A program made the translations under genes and the position numbers. 64,000 nt of DNA. Source: Clostridium beijerinckii. GTDB taxonomy: Bacteria; Bacillota; Clostridia; Clostridiales; Clostridiaceae. This document shows, piece by piece, positions 53,683-63,755 of the stretch. The stretch lies in assembly GCF_018223745.1 (NCBI RefSeq), contig NZ_CP073653.1, forward strand, positions 1,603,001 through 1,667,000, written 5' to 3'. The notes under the pieces were generated by a model that did no database searches, was not told the DNA's origin, and was given only the letters and a program-made list of their open reading frames with translations. Numbering within the stretch: position 1 is the stretch's first letter; each line of letters starts with the position of its first letter.

Positions 53683-54459
53683 ATGAATCCGGTAGCATTT
53701 CAAATTGGAACCTATGAAATTAGGTGGTATGGTATATTAATAGCTCTTGGAGTAATAGTAGCTATACTATTAGCAAACTATAATTGTAAAAAGAAAGGAA
53801 TAGACTTTGACATAATATTAGATTGCTTTTTTATTGCCTTTCCTGTTGCAATTATTGGTGCAAGAGCATATTATGTAATATTTGAATTTGAAAATTATAA
53901 AAACAATTTAATAGATATGTTTAACATTAGAAAAGGTGGATTAGCTATTCACGGAGGATTAATTGGTGGGTTTATTGCTACATATGTATTCTTTAAGATA
54001 AAGAAATTAAATATGCTAAAATACTTAGATCTAGCAGCACCATCAATTATTTTGGCCCAAGCAATTGGGAGATGGGGAAATTTTATGAATGGAGAGGCGC
54101 ATGGGGGAGAAGTTTCACATTCATTTATAAGCCATTTTCCAAGCTTTATACAGAAAGGCATGTATATTGAAGGCAGTTACTTCAATCCAACATTTTTATA
54201 TGAATCAATTTGGAACATTGTGGTTTGTTTGATTTTGCTATTAATTCTCTATAAAAAGAAAAATAATGAGGATGGTGTTGTAGTAGCAAGTTATATAACG
54301 CTATATTCTTTAGGAAGGGTATTTATAGAAGGATTAAGAACAGACAGCTTAATGCTTGGTAATATAAGAATTGCACAATTGATAAGTATTATTGGAATGG
54401 TATTAGGAATAGTGATTGTACTATACATTAAAAGAAAAAAAGCTAAGAATTTAACTTAA
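53683..54459 (+). CDS. lgt: prolipoprotein diacylglyceryl transferase
   Basis: This membrane enzyme transfers diacylglycerol from phosphatidylglycerol to the lipobox cysteine of prolipoproteins, the first maturation step. The 258 residues have seven predicted membrane segments. Signature pieces: [11 protein letters not shown] near 14, [10 protein letters not shown] near 64 with conserved arginine, [14 protein letters not shown] near 85 (essential histidine region) and the Lgt signature [16 protein letters not shown] near 127, plus GLRTDSL near 215. The ATG follows AGAGGCGG. It serves the lipoproteins seen here at 5539 and 42308. Confidence 0.96.
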   Translation: MNPVAFQIGTYEIRWYGILIALGVIVAILLANYNCKKKGIDFDIILDCFFIAFPVAIIGARAYYVIFEFENYKNNLIDMFNIRKGGLAIHGGLIGGFIATYVFFKIKKLNMLKYLDLAAPSIILAQAIGRWGNFMNGEAHGGEVSHSFISHFPSFIQKGMYIEGSYFNPTFLYESIWNIVVCLILLLILYKKKNNEDGVVVASYITLYSLGRVFIEGLRTDSLMLGNIRIAQLISIIGMVLGIVIVLYIKRKKAKNLT

Positions 54460-54466
54460 GCCTAAA

Positions 54467-54515
54467 ATTAAGTATATTATAAAACGAATAAATTCAGAGT
54501 TATAATATACTTAAT
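54467..54515. terminator. bidirectional terminator after lgt
   Basis: A perfect 16-bp AT-only stem (ATTAAGTATATTATAA with its complement at 54500-54515) lies between convergent genes. With no long T run on either side it is a probable rather than certain terminator. Confidence 0.55.
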
Positions 54516-54548
54516 GGAGCTATTAGGAAGATTAATTTAAATTAAAAT

Positions 54549-55127
54549 CTAAGAAGCAAACATATTAATGCGTATCACTTTTTTAGATGTATATCTAAAG
54601 TAATTATATCCATCAATCCAGTATTTAATAAGTTTAGGTTTATAACTTAAAACATGTTTTAAGAAATCCTCAAAAACATTTAATTTTACTAAAACTTTAA
54701 TAATCTCCTTAGGATAAGGAGTCTTTTTTACAAAAACCTTTCTTGGATCTATAACTTGAATTTGCTCATTTTTGTTAACAAATATATGGGCATCTCTTAT
54801 GTCAAGTCTTGTAAATTTTAAAGTTTTAAACTCTTCTATAAGATTTATTATTTCGATAGATAGATTATAAGATAATCCATTCTTTTTTATATAAGAACTT
54901 AGATTATCACCTTCAACATAATCTCTTAAAATCATGTTGTTAGCAATAAATAATACTTTCGGAAAGAATCTACTGCCATTAACTTTTTCAAGCAGGTCAG
55001 CTTCGTTTTTAGCTTTCTTTTTATTATAAAATATCTTTAAGGCATATCCTTCTGGAGTTAAATAAACAGCGCCTTCCTTGCCTTTCCCTAAAAATTCACA
55101 CTCTTTAACATCTAAAATGTATCTCAT
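54549..55127 (-). CDS. protein-kinase-like protein
   Basis: This 192-residue soluble protein has a short kinase fold: a glycine-rich loop (LGKGKEGAVYL near 13), an ATP-binding lysine (YALKIFY near 30), a hinge-like LRDYVEGDNL near 68, and a catalytic-loop-like TRLDIRDAHIFVN near 104 followed by VIDPRKV in place of DFG. It resembles YrzF/YbdM-type kinase-like proteins of Bacillus. The order D, then N or H, then D is kept in modified form, so activity is plausible but unproven. The ribosome site before the ATG is weak. Target unknown. Confidence 0.75.
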   Translation of the reverse strand: MRYILDVKECEFLGKGKEGAVYLTPEGYALKIFYNKKKAKNEADLLEKVNGSRFFPKVLFIANNMILRDYVEGDNLSSYIKKNGLSYNLSIEIINLIEEFKTLKFTRLDIRDAHIFVNKNEQIQVIDPRKVFVKKTPYPKEIIKVLVKLNVFEDFLKHVLSYKPKLIKYWIDGYNYFRYTSKKVIRINMFAS

Positions 55128-55283
55128 CTTATCACTTTAATTAATTACTTTAGATATTATATGCTGAGACTATTTAGAATTCTACATTTATATAAATTTG
55201 TTCTAGGCATCTTCATAAAATCTTCATATTAATTTTGTAATATAGATTATGAAAATTAGATAAATTATATGGAGGAAATAATT

Positions 55284-55781
55284 ATGAATATGACACATTA
55301 CATGTCACTATTAGCGGATAATCAACCTTGGAATTTAATTATTTTTATGGCAATACCAGTTATTTGTGCGGAAACACTTACAATTACTGAATTTTTCATT
55401 ATTTTCAACAATGTACAAAAAGGTGGGTTAAGAACTCTAAATAAAGTTGTCGGTATATTCGATGGAATTTACTTTACAGGAATATTTATTTACCTATTAA
55501 TAAATGCTGTAATCCCTCTAACAAATACTGGTGGATGGCATACTTGGGTTGATGTATTGGCAGTTGGTTTTTATTTAAGTGGAGTTATCTTCCTTTTGCC
55601 TATAGCTCTAATGGAGTTAGGATTAATTTTTAGGAATAGAACATCAAGAGAGAAAGCAAAAATTCATTTTATACTTATTGGAGGATTTCTAGTTGTTGCT
55701 CATATTGCAATGATATTTGGAATGGTTAATCCTGAAATAATAAATAGTATGTCAAACATGTCGCAAATGCCTGGAATGTAA
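55284..55781 (+). CDS. DUF6803-like membrane protein
   Basis: This 165-residue membrane protein has about four to five hydrophobic segments (LIIFMAIPVICAETLTITEFFII, VGIFDGIYFTGIFIYLLINAV, VDVLAVGFYLSGVIFLLPIALMEL, HFILIGGFLVVAHIAMIFGMV). The methionine-rich C-terminus (MSNMSQMPGM) and N-terminus (MNMTHYM) suggest metal contact, for example copper, which is inference only. The ATG at 55284 has TGGAGGAA upstream; an earlier ATG at 55269 overlaps that site. Homologs are known only as DUF6803. Confidence 0.75.
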   Translation: MNMTHYMSLLADNQPWNLIIFMAIPVICAETLTITEFFIIFNNVQKGGLRTLNKVVGIFDGIYFTGIFIYLLINAVIPLTNTGGWHTWVDVLAVGFYLSGVIFLLPIALMELGLIFRNRTSREKAKIHFILIGGFLVVAHIAMIFGMVNPEIINSMSNMSQMPGM

Positions 55782-55944
55782 AATGAATGTAGCAAGTTAA
55801 GATAATTGCATTTTTTGTTATAATAAGATAAATTATCTTTACATTAGCATTTCCAAAATGTATAATTGATTTGTATTTTGTAAATACTATATAAAATATA
55901 AATATAGAGAATTGCAATGAAAAAGAAGAGTAAATAAGATTTTA

Positions 55945-56207
55945 ATTATAAGAGATCTAGGGAGGGTGTAATCCTAGAATTTAAAACTATTGAAGGAAGC
56001 TTTTGAGTAATAAATAGAAAGCATAAGGTATATGCCTTAAAGCGTAGTATATTTATGGGGTTATTCCCTTAAAGATAATTAAGAGGATTAAATCAAACGT
56101 ATTTGAAATTTAAAATTAGTATGTTTAAATTAATCAATTTAGGTGGTAACGCGGAAGTCAGCCTTTCGTCCTAAGGATATTTTAGGACGAAGGGCTTTTT
56201 TGTATTT
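55945..56207 (+). ncRNA. T-box leader RNA
   Basis: The stem I start AGAGA-TCTAGGGAGGGTG-AATCCTAGA has the usual AGAGA bulge and GGTGTAA loop. AAAGCGTAGTA follows near 56040, and the T-box bulge AGGTGGTAACGCGG lies at 56141-56154. A terminator follows at 56162. Uncharged tRNA should pair with the bulge and keep transcription on. The specifier codon is in the segment near 56005-56020 but I could not fix it by eye. The next gene is a LUD-domain protein. Confidence 0.85.
56162..56203 (+). terminator. T-box expression-platform terminator
   Basis: CCTTTCGTCCTAA pairs with TTAGGACGAAGG around a short loop, followed by GCTTTTTTG. Confidence 0.88.
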
Positions 56208-56231
56208 AACTTAGAAAGGACTATATATTAT

Positions 56232-56873
56232 ATGGAGATTAATATTTCATGGTACAAAGAAGAACAAATTAATAGAACTATAAAAAATTTAAGGCAACGC
56301 AATATGGATGGTTTCTTTGTAAATGATGATAATGAATTAAAAGAACTTTTAAAACAACTCATAGATGAAAATTCTGTTGTAGGGGTTGGCGATTCTATGA
56401 CGTTGTTTGAAACAGGTGTTATAGACTTTCTTCGTGAGGAAAATTATATATTTTTAGATAAGTATAGAGAAGGTATTACAAGTGAAGAAAAGAAAGGTAT
56501 TTATATACAAAACTTTTCTGCTGATACTTTTATGTGTAGTACCAATGCCTTGACTGAAAGTGGAGAACTATACAATATTGATGGTAATGGAAGTAGAGTT
56601 GCACCAATGATTTATGGCCCGAAGCAGGTTATTTTAATAACTGGAACAAATAAAATTGTTAAAGATATAGAAGAAGCAGAAAAAAGAGTTAGAAATTATG
56701 CTGCTCCGATTGATGCAAAAAGATTAGGTAAAGATACTCCATGTACTAAATTAGGGTATTGTGTGGATTGTAAAAGTCCTAATAGAATATGCAATGATTT
56801 TACAATTATCAGAGGACAATTTGTTAAAGGTAGGATAAAAGTAATAATCGTAGGAAAACAATTAGGATATTAA
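56232..56873 (+). CDS. LUD-domain protein (lactate-utilisation YkgG/LutC-like)
   Basis: This 213-residue protein has the LUD domain (about 15-200): VVGVGDSMTLFETGVIDFLR near 55, CSTNALTESGELYNIDGNG near 100 and GPKQVILITGTNKIV near 136. These match single-domain LUD proteins, of which LutC is one. A C-terminal cysteine group (CTKLGYCVDCKSPNRICND near 178) could bind an iron-sulfur cluster. No lutA or lutB is adjacent, so lactate oxidation is not implied. AAAGGA lies 11 bases before the ATG. A T-box leader sits in front, which is unusual for this family. Confidence 0.85.
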   Translation: MEINISWYKEEQINRTIKNLRQRNMDGFFVNDDNELKELLKQLIDENSVVGVGDSMTLFETGVIDFLREENYIFLDKYREGITSEEKKGIYIQNFSADTFMCSTNALTESGELYNIDGNGSRVAPMIYGPKQVILITGTNKIVKDIEEAEKRVRNYAAPIDAKRLGKDTPCTKLGYCVDCKSPNRICNDFTIIRGQFVKGRIKVIIVGKQLGY

Positions 56874-56938
56874 TATTTTGTAGTGTTATCAAATTATGAT
56901 AATTAAATAATTTTAATTTATTCTACATATTTATTATG

Positions 56939-57110
56939 TGGTTTATCCGATAGCTAGCATCCGTAATACCCACACTTCTTTAAGCGGGGGATAACGGCTG
57001 CACGCTCCTGGATAAGTTCAACTAGGATTCAGATGGGGATCAAACCCTACCTGAATCAAGTTTCACTTGATATAAATTGCCATGACAAGGGGCTTATAAT
57101 ACCTTGTAAG
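56939..57110 (+). other. highly structured element upstream of gltX
   Basis: Several stems nest in about 170 bases. TTATCC (56944-56949) pairs with GGATAA (57010-57015), and CCGTAATACCC (56961-56971) pairs with GGGGATAACGG near 56987-56997. GATTCAG (57026 onward) pairs with CTGAATC (57051-57057) around GGGG-ATCAAA-CCCT. TCAAGT/ACTTGA forms a short hairpin near 57056-57070, and ACAAGG/CCTTGT another near 57085-57107. The DNA is much richer in G and C than its surroundings. It may be a leader RNA of gltX, a stand-alone RNA, or a palindromic mobile-element remnant. I cannot assign a known family. Confidence 0.6.
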
Positions 57111-57137
57111 GAAGAATGATAAGGAGAGATACAAATA

Positions 57138-58799
57138 ATGAGTTTTGAAAAATTAGCAGATATAATATTTGGGAATGTTGAACATACAACTGAATATTAC
57201 GTTGAAAAATATCCAAAGAGAAGTCTTAAGGAAGGTGCAAGAGTTACTAGATATGCACCAAGTCCAACTGGATTCCAACATATAGGTGGAGTTTTTGCTG
57301 CATTAATAAATGAAAGATTAGCAAGCCAAAGTGAAGGTGTTTTTTATTTGAGAATAGAAGATACTGATCAAAAGAGAGAAGTTGAAGGTGCAATAGAAGA
57401 TACAATAGCTACTATGCATAATTTTGGTATGGATTTTAGTGAAGGTATGACAGGAGAAGAAACATCTAAAGGTGAATATGGTCCATACAGACAAAGTCAA
57501 AGAGCTGAAATATATAATACTTTTGCAAAAGATTTACTTATAAAAGGTTTAGCTTATCCAGATTTCTGTACCCCAGAAGAATTAGCTGAACTTAGAGAAA
57601 GACAAATAGCAAATAAAATAACTCCTGGTTACTATGGAGAATACGCTAAGTTTAGAAATATAACTGAAGAAGAAGCAATAAAGAGAATTGAAAACGGAGA
57701 AAAATATATTATAAGATTAAAATCTCCAGGAAATCCCGAAACAAGGGTTGAATTTCACGACTTAATAAAGGGAGATATCTCATTCCCAGAAAATAATCAA
57801 GATGTAGTACTTATTAAAGGGGATGGGCTTCCAACTTATCATTTTGCTCATGCAATAGACGATTATTTAATGAGAACAACAGATGTAATAAGAGGAGAAG
57901 AATGGTTATCATCACTTCCTATACACGTTCAATTATTTGAAGTTTTAGGTTTTGAAGCACCAAGATATGCTCATATTCCAACAATAATGAAGCAAGATGG
58001 TGGATCAAAAAGAAAGCTTTCAAAGAGAAAAGATGCAGAAGCAGCTGTTTCTTACTACAAAGAAGTTGGATTCCCAGTAGTAACTGTAATTGAATATTTA
58101 CTTAATATAGTAAACTCTACTTATGAAGAATGGAGAGCTGAAAATCCTAAGGCTGACTACCATGAATTCGAAGTTCATTTAGAAAAGATGGGTAAGAGTG
58201 GAGCATTATTTGATTTAGTTAAATTAAACGATGTATCAAAAGATAGAATTGCTGCTATGAAAGCTACTGATGTTTATGAATACTATACAGCATGGGCTAA
58301 GGAATTTGATGAAGAAATGTATAAATTAGTTACAGAAAATGAAACTATGGCAAAGGAAATCTTCAATATAGATAAAGAAGGTCCAAAACCAAGAAAAGAT
58401 TTTGCAAAATGGGATGAAGTAAAAAGTAAGATTTTCTATTTCTTTGATGAACTATTCTATAAAGAATCAGCAGAAGAAATTGAACTTCCAAAGGGAGTTA
58501 CATTAGAAGCAGCAAAAGAAATAGTAGAAATTTACAAGAAAGAATTTAAATTTGATGTAGAAAGTCAAGAAGCTTGGTTTGATGACTTAAAGGAAATAGG
58601 AATTAGACTTGGCTATTGCGCTAATAGAAAAGAATTTAAGGCAAATCCAGATCAATATAAAGGTATGATTTCGGATGTTGCAGGAGCAGTTAGAGCGGCA
58701 TTAACTCATAGAACTAATTCACCTGACATTTATACTATAATGCAAATCATAGGGGAAGAAAATACAAGAAACAGATTTGATAAATTTTTAAATATATAA
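57138..58799 (+). CDS. gltX: glutamyl-tRNA synthetase
   Basis: The enzyme charges tRNA-Glu with glutamate. It has 553 residues, longer than the usual 480. The class I signatures are [12 protein letters not shown] near 35 (HIGH box as HIGG) and [12 protein letters not shown] near 290 (KMSKS box as KLSKR). The HIGG variant and length match a clostridial subgroup. Because glnS is also present in the window, a discriminating enzyme is expected (inference). AAGGAGAGAT precedes the ATG. The structured element at 56939-57110 lies in its leader, and a terminator follows. Confidence 0.96.
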   Translation: MSFEKLADIIFGNVEHTTEYYVEKYPKRSLKEGARVTRYAPSPTGFQHIGGVFAALINERLASQSEGVFYLRIEDTDQKREVEGAIEDTIATMHNFGMDFSEGMTGEETSKGEYGPYRQSQRAEIYNTFAKDLLIKGLAYPDFCTPEELAELRERQIANKITPGYYGEYAKFRNITEEEAIKRIENGEKYIIRLKSPGNPETRVEFHDLIKGDISFPENNQDVVLIKGDGLPTYHFAHAIDDYLMRTTDVIRGEEWLSSLPIHVQLFEVLGFEAPRYAHIPTIMKQDGGSKRKLSKRKDAEAAVSYYKEVGFPVVTVIEYLLNIVNSTYEEWRAENPKADYHEFEVHLEKMGKSGALFDLVKLNDVSKDRIAAMKATDVYEYYTAWAKEFDEEMYKLVTENETMAKEIFNIDKEGPKPRKDFAKWDEVKSKIFYFFDELFYKESAEEIELPKGVTLEAAKEIVEIYKKEFKFDVESQEAWFDDLKEIGIRLGYCANRKEFKANPDQYKGMISDVAGAVRAALTHRTNSPDIYTIMQIIGEENTRNRFDKFLNI

Positions 58800-58808
58800 A
58801 CCATAACC

Positions 58809-58855
58809 AAAAGGCATAGGGTGGATGTACTCCAAACACTATGCCTTTTTAATTT
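58809..58855 (+). terminator. terminator of gltX
   Basis: AAAAGGCATAG (58809-58819) pairs with CTATGCCTTTT (58839-58849), followed by TAATTTTG. Confidence 0.85.
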
Positions 58856-58881
58856 TGTGGGAAAGTTTGAACTTAATTCAT

Positions 58882-60645
58882 TTAAACTTGAAATGCATTA
58901 ACTGCGTCTCTAAGCTTCTCTGCAAGTTTATTTAAGTCTTGAGTATGTTTAGCTATTTGATTTACACTTGCTAGTTGCTGCTCAGTTGTAGCAGAAATTT
59001 GTTCAGTGGCAGCAGAGCTTTCTTCAGTTGAAGCAGAAAGAGTCTCTAAAACTTCAACTATTTCATTTTTCTCGTTTTCCATTTCAAGGCTATAAGTTTT
59101 TAGGTTTTTCATATCGTTTGTAATCTTTTCTACAGATTTTAATATTTCAACAAATATATCCTTAGCGTCTATTACAGAATTATTTTGTTCCTTAGCTATT
59201 AACTTTCCGTCTTCAATGGCTTTTACAGCAGCTTTTGATTTATCTTGGATTCCATTGATTAATTCTTTAACTTTTGAAGCAGACATTGAAGATTGAGAAG
59301 CCAATTTTCTAACTTCTTCAGCAACTACAGCAAAGCCTTTTCCTTGCTCACCAGCTCTTGCAGCTTCTATAGCAGCATTTAAAGATAATAAATTTGTTTG
59401 TTCTGAAATCTGACTTATTGCCTCAGTAATAGATCCAATTTCAATAGAAGTTTTATCTACTTCCATTATTATGGCACTAGTTTTTTCAGTGGCTTTGCTA
59501 TTTTCAATTGATTTTTTTGAAAGTAAATCAATTGCTTCTAAACCTCTGTTGCTTATATTAGTTGTTTTAACTGCAATATCATTAGTTTCTATTGTCAGTT
59601 TTGTAACTAAATCTATCTTCTCCGATAAATTCTTAACTCTTATAACTCCGTTTTCAGTTTCTTTAGCCTGTTCATTTGAACCTTTAGCGATCTCTTCAAC
59701 GGAATCTGATACTTCATTAATCGAAGCTGTATTTTCAGCAACAATTTCATCTAACAATTTAGAGGAGTCAAAAACAACATTAACTGAATCTTTAACTGAA
59801 CTTATAAAATCGTTAACATTTCTAACCATTATATTAAAGGAATTATTTAGATTACCAATTTCATCTCTATTTTTGATTTTCATAGCCTTAATATTCAAAT
59901 TACCTGAAGCTACAGTATCTACAGCGTCACTAATTTCTTTAATTGGAGTAGATATGTGTTTTGCAAATATCATAATTACTGCAGAACCTAAAATAATTAC
60001 TGACAATAATATAATCAGAGTAGTAATAAGAATATTATTTGAACCAACATTAAAATCATTCATGTAAGTACCAGCGCAAACTACCCATCCCCAATGCGGA
60101 TCAGTCTTTTGATAAGTTATTTTGTCTGAAATCTTATCTGAATTAGGAAGTGTCCACCAATAAGTTAAATAGCCTCCGCCATCATTAGCTACTTTAATTT
60201 GATCTTTAACGAATAATGTACCAGTCTTTTTATCCTTATAATCTAGTACGCTTTTGCCTTCTAAACTTGGATGAGCTGCTTCAACTCCATCTTGAGTATA
60301 AGCTAACAAATAACCACTTTTACCTAAGCTTAAATTTTGATTGATTTTTCTTGTACCATCCGCTTGTTTTTCGCTAAGCATATATTCTCTAACTCTTTCT
60401 TGAGCGTCATCAAGAGATAGTTTTCCTTGATCTACAAGCTTTTGATTTGCATCAATCACTTGTAATGTCATTTCTACACTATTTTTTAATAAAATCTTCC
60501 CGCTATTTTCAAGTTCAGCTCTTGCTACATAATAACTTACTAATCCGAGTACAAGTACAGGTATACTCAGCAATAAAATCATTACTAAAATAAGTTTTGT
60601 TTTTATAGGTAAGCCTTTTGTCTTTTTTGTAGATTTTGTAATCAT
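58882..60645 (-). CDS. methyl-accepting chemotaxis receptor with Cache sensor
   Basis: This is a 587-residue transmembrane chemoreceptor. A basic N-terminus and first membrane segment (residues 15-37) lead to an extracellular Cache domain of about 150 residues ([19 protein letters not shown] and [13 protein letters not shown]), then a second membrane segment ([25 protein letters not shown] near 203-227), a HAMP domain and the MCP signalling domain, with the CheA/CheW hairpin tip [26 protein letters not shown] near 410. The ATG at 60645 has AGGGGGA at good spacing; the ATG at 60651 is adjacent to it. The ligand is unknown; single Cache domains often bind small organic acids. Confidence 0.93.
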   Translation of the reverse strand: MITKSTKKTKGLPIKTKLILVMILLLSIPVLVLGLVSYYVARAELENSGKILLKNSVEMTLQVIDANQKLVDQGKLSLDDAQERVREYMLSEKQADGTRKINQNLSLGKSGYLLAYTQDGVEAAHPSLEGKSVLDYKDKKTGTLFVKDQIKVANDGGGYLTYWWTLPNSDKISDKITYQKTDPHWGWVVCAGTYMNDFNVGSNNILITTLIILLSVIILGSAVIMIFAKHISTPIKEISDAVDTVASGNLNIKAMKIKNRDEIGNLNNSFNIMVRNVNDFISSVKDSVNVVFDSSKLLDEIVAENTASINEVSDSVEEIAKGSNEQAKETENGVIRVKNLSEKIDLVTKLTIETNDIAVKTTNISNRGLEAIDLLSKKSIENSKATEKTSAIIMEVDKTSIEIGSITEAISQISEQTNLLSLNAAIEAARAGEQGKGFAVVAEEVRKLASQSSMSASKVKELINGIQDKSKAAVKAIEDGKLIAKEQNNSVIDAKDIFVEILKSVEKITNDMKNLKTYSLEMENEKNEIVEVLETLSASTEESSAATEQISATTEQQLASVNQIAKHTQDLNKLAEKLRDAVNAFQV

Positions 60646-60858
60646 TTGCATTCCCCCTAATATATAAACTTACTCTATTATCGAAATGTAATTTATCAAC
60701 TTGATAGTAAATGTTACCTTTTATCGAAATATAGAAAATTAGGTGGAATTTATGGCTTGGTTATGATGACAATGGTGAAGAATTTTTAAGTGGTATAAAA
60801 AATTTTGATCAGATAGTTTTGTATAAAATTATCTGGATTAGGAGATTAAAAATAAATT

Positions 60859-60898
60859 AAGGCAGAGAAATCTTATACATTAGATTTCTCTGCCTTTT
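60859..60898 (-). terminator. terminator of glnS
   Basis: AAGGCAGAGAAATCT (60859-60873) pairs with its complement at 60882-60896. Reading leftward it is followed by AATTTATTTTTA. Confidence 0.85.
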
Positions 60899-60910
60899 CA
60901 AGTTGCATAA

Positions 60911-62572
60911 TTAGCTTAACTTAAATGATGATTTTAATGGTACTATTCTATTAAATACTAACTTATCAGCAGTTGTATATTTAGTATCTACATTAAAGAA
61001 ACCATTTCTAACCATTTGGAATTTATCTTGAGGTTTAGCATCTTTAAATGCAGTTGGTTCAATAAAGCCTTGTAATATTTCTAGTGAGTTTGGATTAATT
61101 TGTTCAAGGAAGTGTTTTCCTTCATTTTCTGGTGCATCATCTAAAATTAAAGGCTCATATAACCTGAATTCAGCAGGAAGACAAGTTTTTACATCTACCC
61201 AATGGATTGTTCCTTTAACTTTTCTGCCGGTAAAGCCAGAACCACTCTTTGTTTCTGGATCATAAGTACAATGAATTTCTACTACCTCACCATTTTCATC
61301 CTTGATTACTTCGTTACATTTAACAAAGTATGCTCCTTTTAGTCTAACCTCATTACCAGGGAATAACCTAAAGTATTTCTTTGGTGGATTTTCCATAAAG
61401 TCTTCTTTTTCAATGTATAGTTCCCTAGAGAATGGAACAAGTCTTGTACCTTGAGTTTCATCTTTTGCATTATTCTCTATTGAAAGCATTTCTGTCTCAT
61501 TTTCAGGATAATTAGTTATTACAAGCTTTAAAGGATTTAACACAGCCATAGACAATGGCGCCTTAAGTTGTAAATCCTCTCTTATAAAATAATCTAGCAT
61601 TTGGGAATCAACAACAGAATTAGCCTTAGCAACACCGATAGCGCTGCAGAAATTTCTTAGCGCATCAGGAGTACATCCTTTTCTTCTAAGGCCAGAAATA
61701 GTAGGCATTCTAGGGTCATCCCATCCATCAACAACTTTTTCATCAACTAATTGTTTTAATTTTCTTTTACTCATAACAGTATTAGTCATATTTAATCTTG
61801 CAAATTCTATTTGCCTTGGGGAAGCGGTCATTTCACATTCTCTTACTACCCAGTCATAAAGTGGTCTGTGATCTTCAAACTCTAAAGTACAAATAGAGTG
61901 TGTAACATGTTCAATAGCATCTTCTAATGGATGAGCAAAATCGTACATTGGGTATATGCACCATTTATCACCAGTATTGTGATGAGTAGAATGAGATATT
62001 CTATATATAACAGGATCTCTCATATTTATATTTGGTGATGCCATGTCTATTTTAGCTCTAAGAACTTTTTCGCCGTCAGCAAATTCACCATTTTTCATTC
62101 TTTCAAATAAATCTAAATTTTCTTCAACGGATCTATTTCTATAAGGGCTGTCTTTACCAGGCTGAGTTAGTGTACCTTTATATTCTTTAGCTTCTTCAGC
62201 TGTTAAGTCACAAACATAAGCTTTACCTTTTTTTATTAGTAGAACAGCTCTATTGTACATTTCATCAAAATAGTTAGATGCAAAGAAAAGTTCATCCCAA
62301 TGACCACCAAGCCATTGTACATCTTCTTTAATTGATTCAACATATTCTGTATCTTCTTTAACAGGGTTAGTATCATCAAATCTTAAATGAGTTTTTCCTT
62401 TAAACTCATCAGCTAAACCAAAATTTAAAAGAATTGATTTAGCGTGGCCTATATGTAAGTAACCGTTAGGTTCTGGTGGAAAACGAGTAATTATCTCTTT
62501 ATGCTTTCCGCTTTCTAGATCTTCTACAACGATATTTCTTATAAAATTAGAAGAATTTATTTCGTTTGACAT
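60911..62572 (-). CDS. glnS: glutaminyl-tRNA synthetase
   Basis: The enzyme charges tRNA-Gln directly with glutamine. The 553 residues have [17 protein letters not shown] near 30 (HIGH box), HFDDTNP-like [12 protein letters not shown] near 62, and [11 protein letters not shown] near 262 (KMSKS box), plus the two C-terminal anticodon-binding beta barrels. Presence of GlnRS means this organism does not depend only on the Glu-tRNA amidotransferase route for tRNA-Gln (family knowledge). GTGAGGTAAGA precedes the ATG. No T-box was seen in its leader. Confidence 0.97.
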   Translation of the reverse strand: MSNEINSSNFIRNIVVEDLESGKHKEIITRFPPEPNGYLHIGHAKSILLNFGLADEFKGKTHLRFDDTNPVKEDTEYVESIKEDVQWLGGHWDELFFASNYFDEMYNRAVLLIKKGKAYVCDLTAEEAKEYKGTLTQPGKDSPYRNRSVEENLDLFERMKNGEFADGEKVLRAKIDMASPNINMRDPVIYRISHSTHHNTGDKWCIYPMYDFAHPLEDAIEHVTHSICTLEFEDHRPLYDWVVRECEMTASPRQIEFARLNMTNTVMSKRKLKQLVDEKVVDGWDDPRMPTISGLRRKGCTPDALRNFCSAIGVAKANSVVDSQMLDYFIREDLQLKAPLSMAVLNPLKLVITNYPENETEMLSIENNAKDETQGTRLVPFSRELYIEKEDFMENPPKKYFRLFPGNEVRLKGAYFVKCNEVIKDENGEVVEIHCTYDPETKSGSGFTGRKVKGTIHWVDVKTCLPAEFRLYEPLILDDAPENEGKHFLEQINPNSLEILQGFIEPTAFKDAKPQDKFQMVRNGFFNVDTKYTTADKLVFNRIVPLKSSFKLS

Positions 62573-63098
62573 AGTCTTACCTCACTTATAAGTGTATTTA
62601 AATTAAGAAAAGAATATTTACTTGAAGTAGTATTCCCTCTTAACTATATTGTTATTTTTGCTTAATAATAATTTTAATCTAATATAAAGAAAAAATAAAG
62701 ATAAAATTATTTAAATTGCCTAAAGTTGCTAAACATGAGCTTTAATAAACTTAAATTTAGTTTTAATTTTATTATTATGGAAAATAAATGTAGGATAACT
62801 TGTGTATTATAATATTAACATTTTTAATAACATTGTTTAGGATTTGATTTGTTTTTAGATAGTTTATTACAAAAGAGAGTGTAGCAGTATTAGTATTTAG
62901 TGAATTTATTTCAGTAATAATTATGATTTAAATTAAAAAATGAATTGAATATTTCATTAAATTGATGTAAACTGACATTAGTTGAAAGATTAGCTTATAG
63001 TCAGCTTTGCACACGTGAAACTAATGTTTAAGTTAATGGGATTATGATAGGTAATTTGGCCTATAATTCCAAAAAATTGAGAAATGTAAAGGAGAAGT
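62573..63098. other. AT-rich region between glnS and the YczE-like gene
   Basis: These 526 bases carry no supported gene. They hold divergent leaders; a TATAAT at 63062-63067 lacks a clear -35. A GC-richer patch near 62995-63020 has no feature I can name. Confidence 0.5.
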
Positions 63099-63755
63099 AT
63101 GAAGAAATTATTAGCACTTATAATTAGAATGACATTCGGATTTTTATTATGCGCACTAGGAACTGTTTTGGCTCTTAATTCGAATTTAGGCTTAAGTCCA
63201 TGGGACGTATTTCACCAAGGATTAACAAATGTAACTAGTTTAACTATTGGACAGGCAAGCATTATAGTTGGAATAATAATAGTAGCAATCACAAGTATCC
63301 TAGGGCTTAAAGTTGGGATGGGAACTATAGCGAATATGATAGTAATTGGATGTTTTATGGATTTAATAATACATTCTAAAATCATTCCAGTTTGTAATAA
63401 CATATATACAGGCATAATAATGTTAATTGGAAGCTTATTTGTTACAGCATTAGGAAGCTATTTGTATATTGGATGTGAAATGGGATGTGGTCCTAGGGAT
63501 GGTCTTATGATTGCATTAGTTAAGCTTACAGGTAAACCAATTGGAATAATAAGACTATTTATAGAAGCAGGAGCCCTAATTATTGGATGGATTCTAGGCG
63601 GGTTTGTCGGAATTGGAACGTTAGTCACTGCCATTGGAATAGGATATTGTGTACAGTTAATTTATAAAGTATTTGGATTTGATATAAAGGTACTAAAGCA
63701 TAGGAATATAAAAGAAGGGTTAAAGTTTGTTAACGAATGTATAACTATCTGTTAG
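63099..63755 (+). CDS. YczE/YitT-like membrane protein
   Basis: This 218-residue integral membrane protein has about five hydrophobic segments. Its start (IIRMTFGFLLCALGTVLALNSNLGLSPWDVFHQGLT) and the motif SYLYIGCEMGCGPRDGLMIAL near residue 123 match the YczE/YyaS family of putative transporters or membrane regulators. YczE of B. subtilis affects bacillomycin or surfactin-type production, but the function is not general. AAAGGAGAAG precedes the ATG. The following 245 bases to the window end hold no gene. Confidence 0.85.
   Translation: MKKLLALIIRMTFGFLLCALGTVLALNSNLGLSPWDVFHQGLTNVTSLTIGQASIIVGIIIVAITSILGLKVGMGTIANMIVIGCFMDLIIHSKIIPVCNNIYTGIIMLIGSLFVTALGSYLYIGCEMGCGPRDGLMIALVKLTGKPIGIIRLFIEAGALIIGWILGGFVGIGTLVTAIGIGYCVQLIYKVFGFDIKVLKHRNIKEGLKFVNECITIC

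Noticed and set aside
60911..62572. T-box control of glnS
   Set aside because: The leader upstream of 62572 shows no AGGGTGG-type bulge, no AGAGA stem I and no terminator before the ATG.
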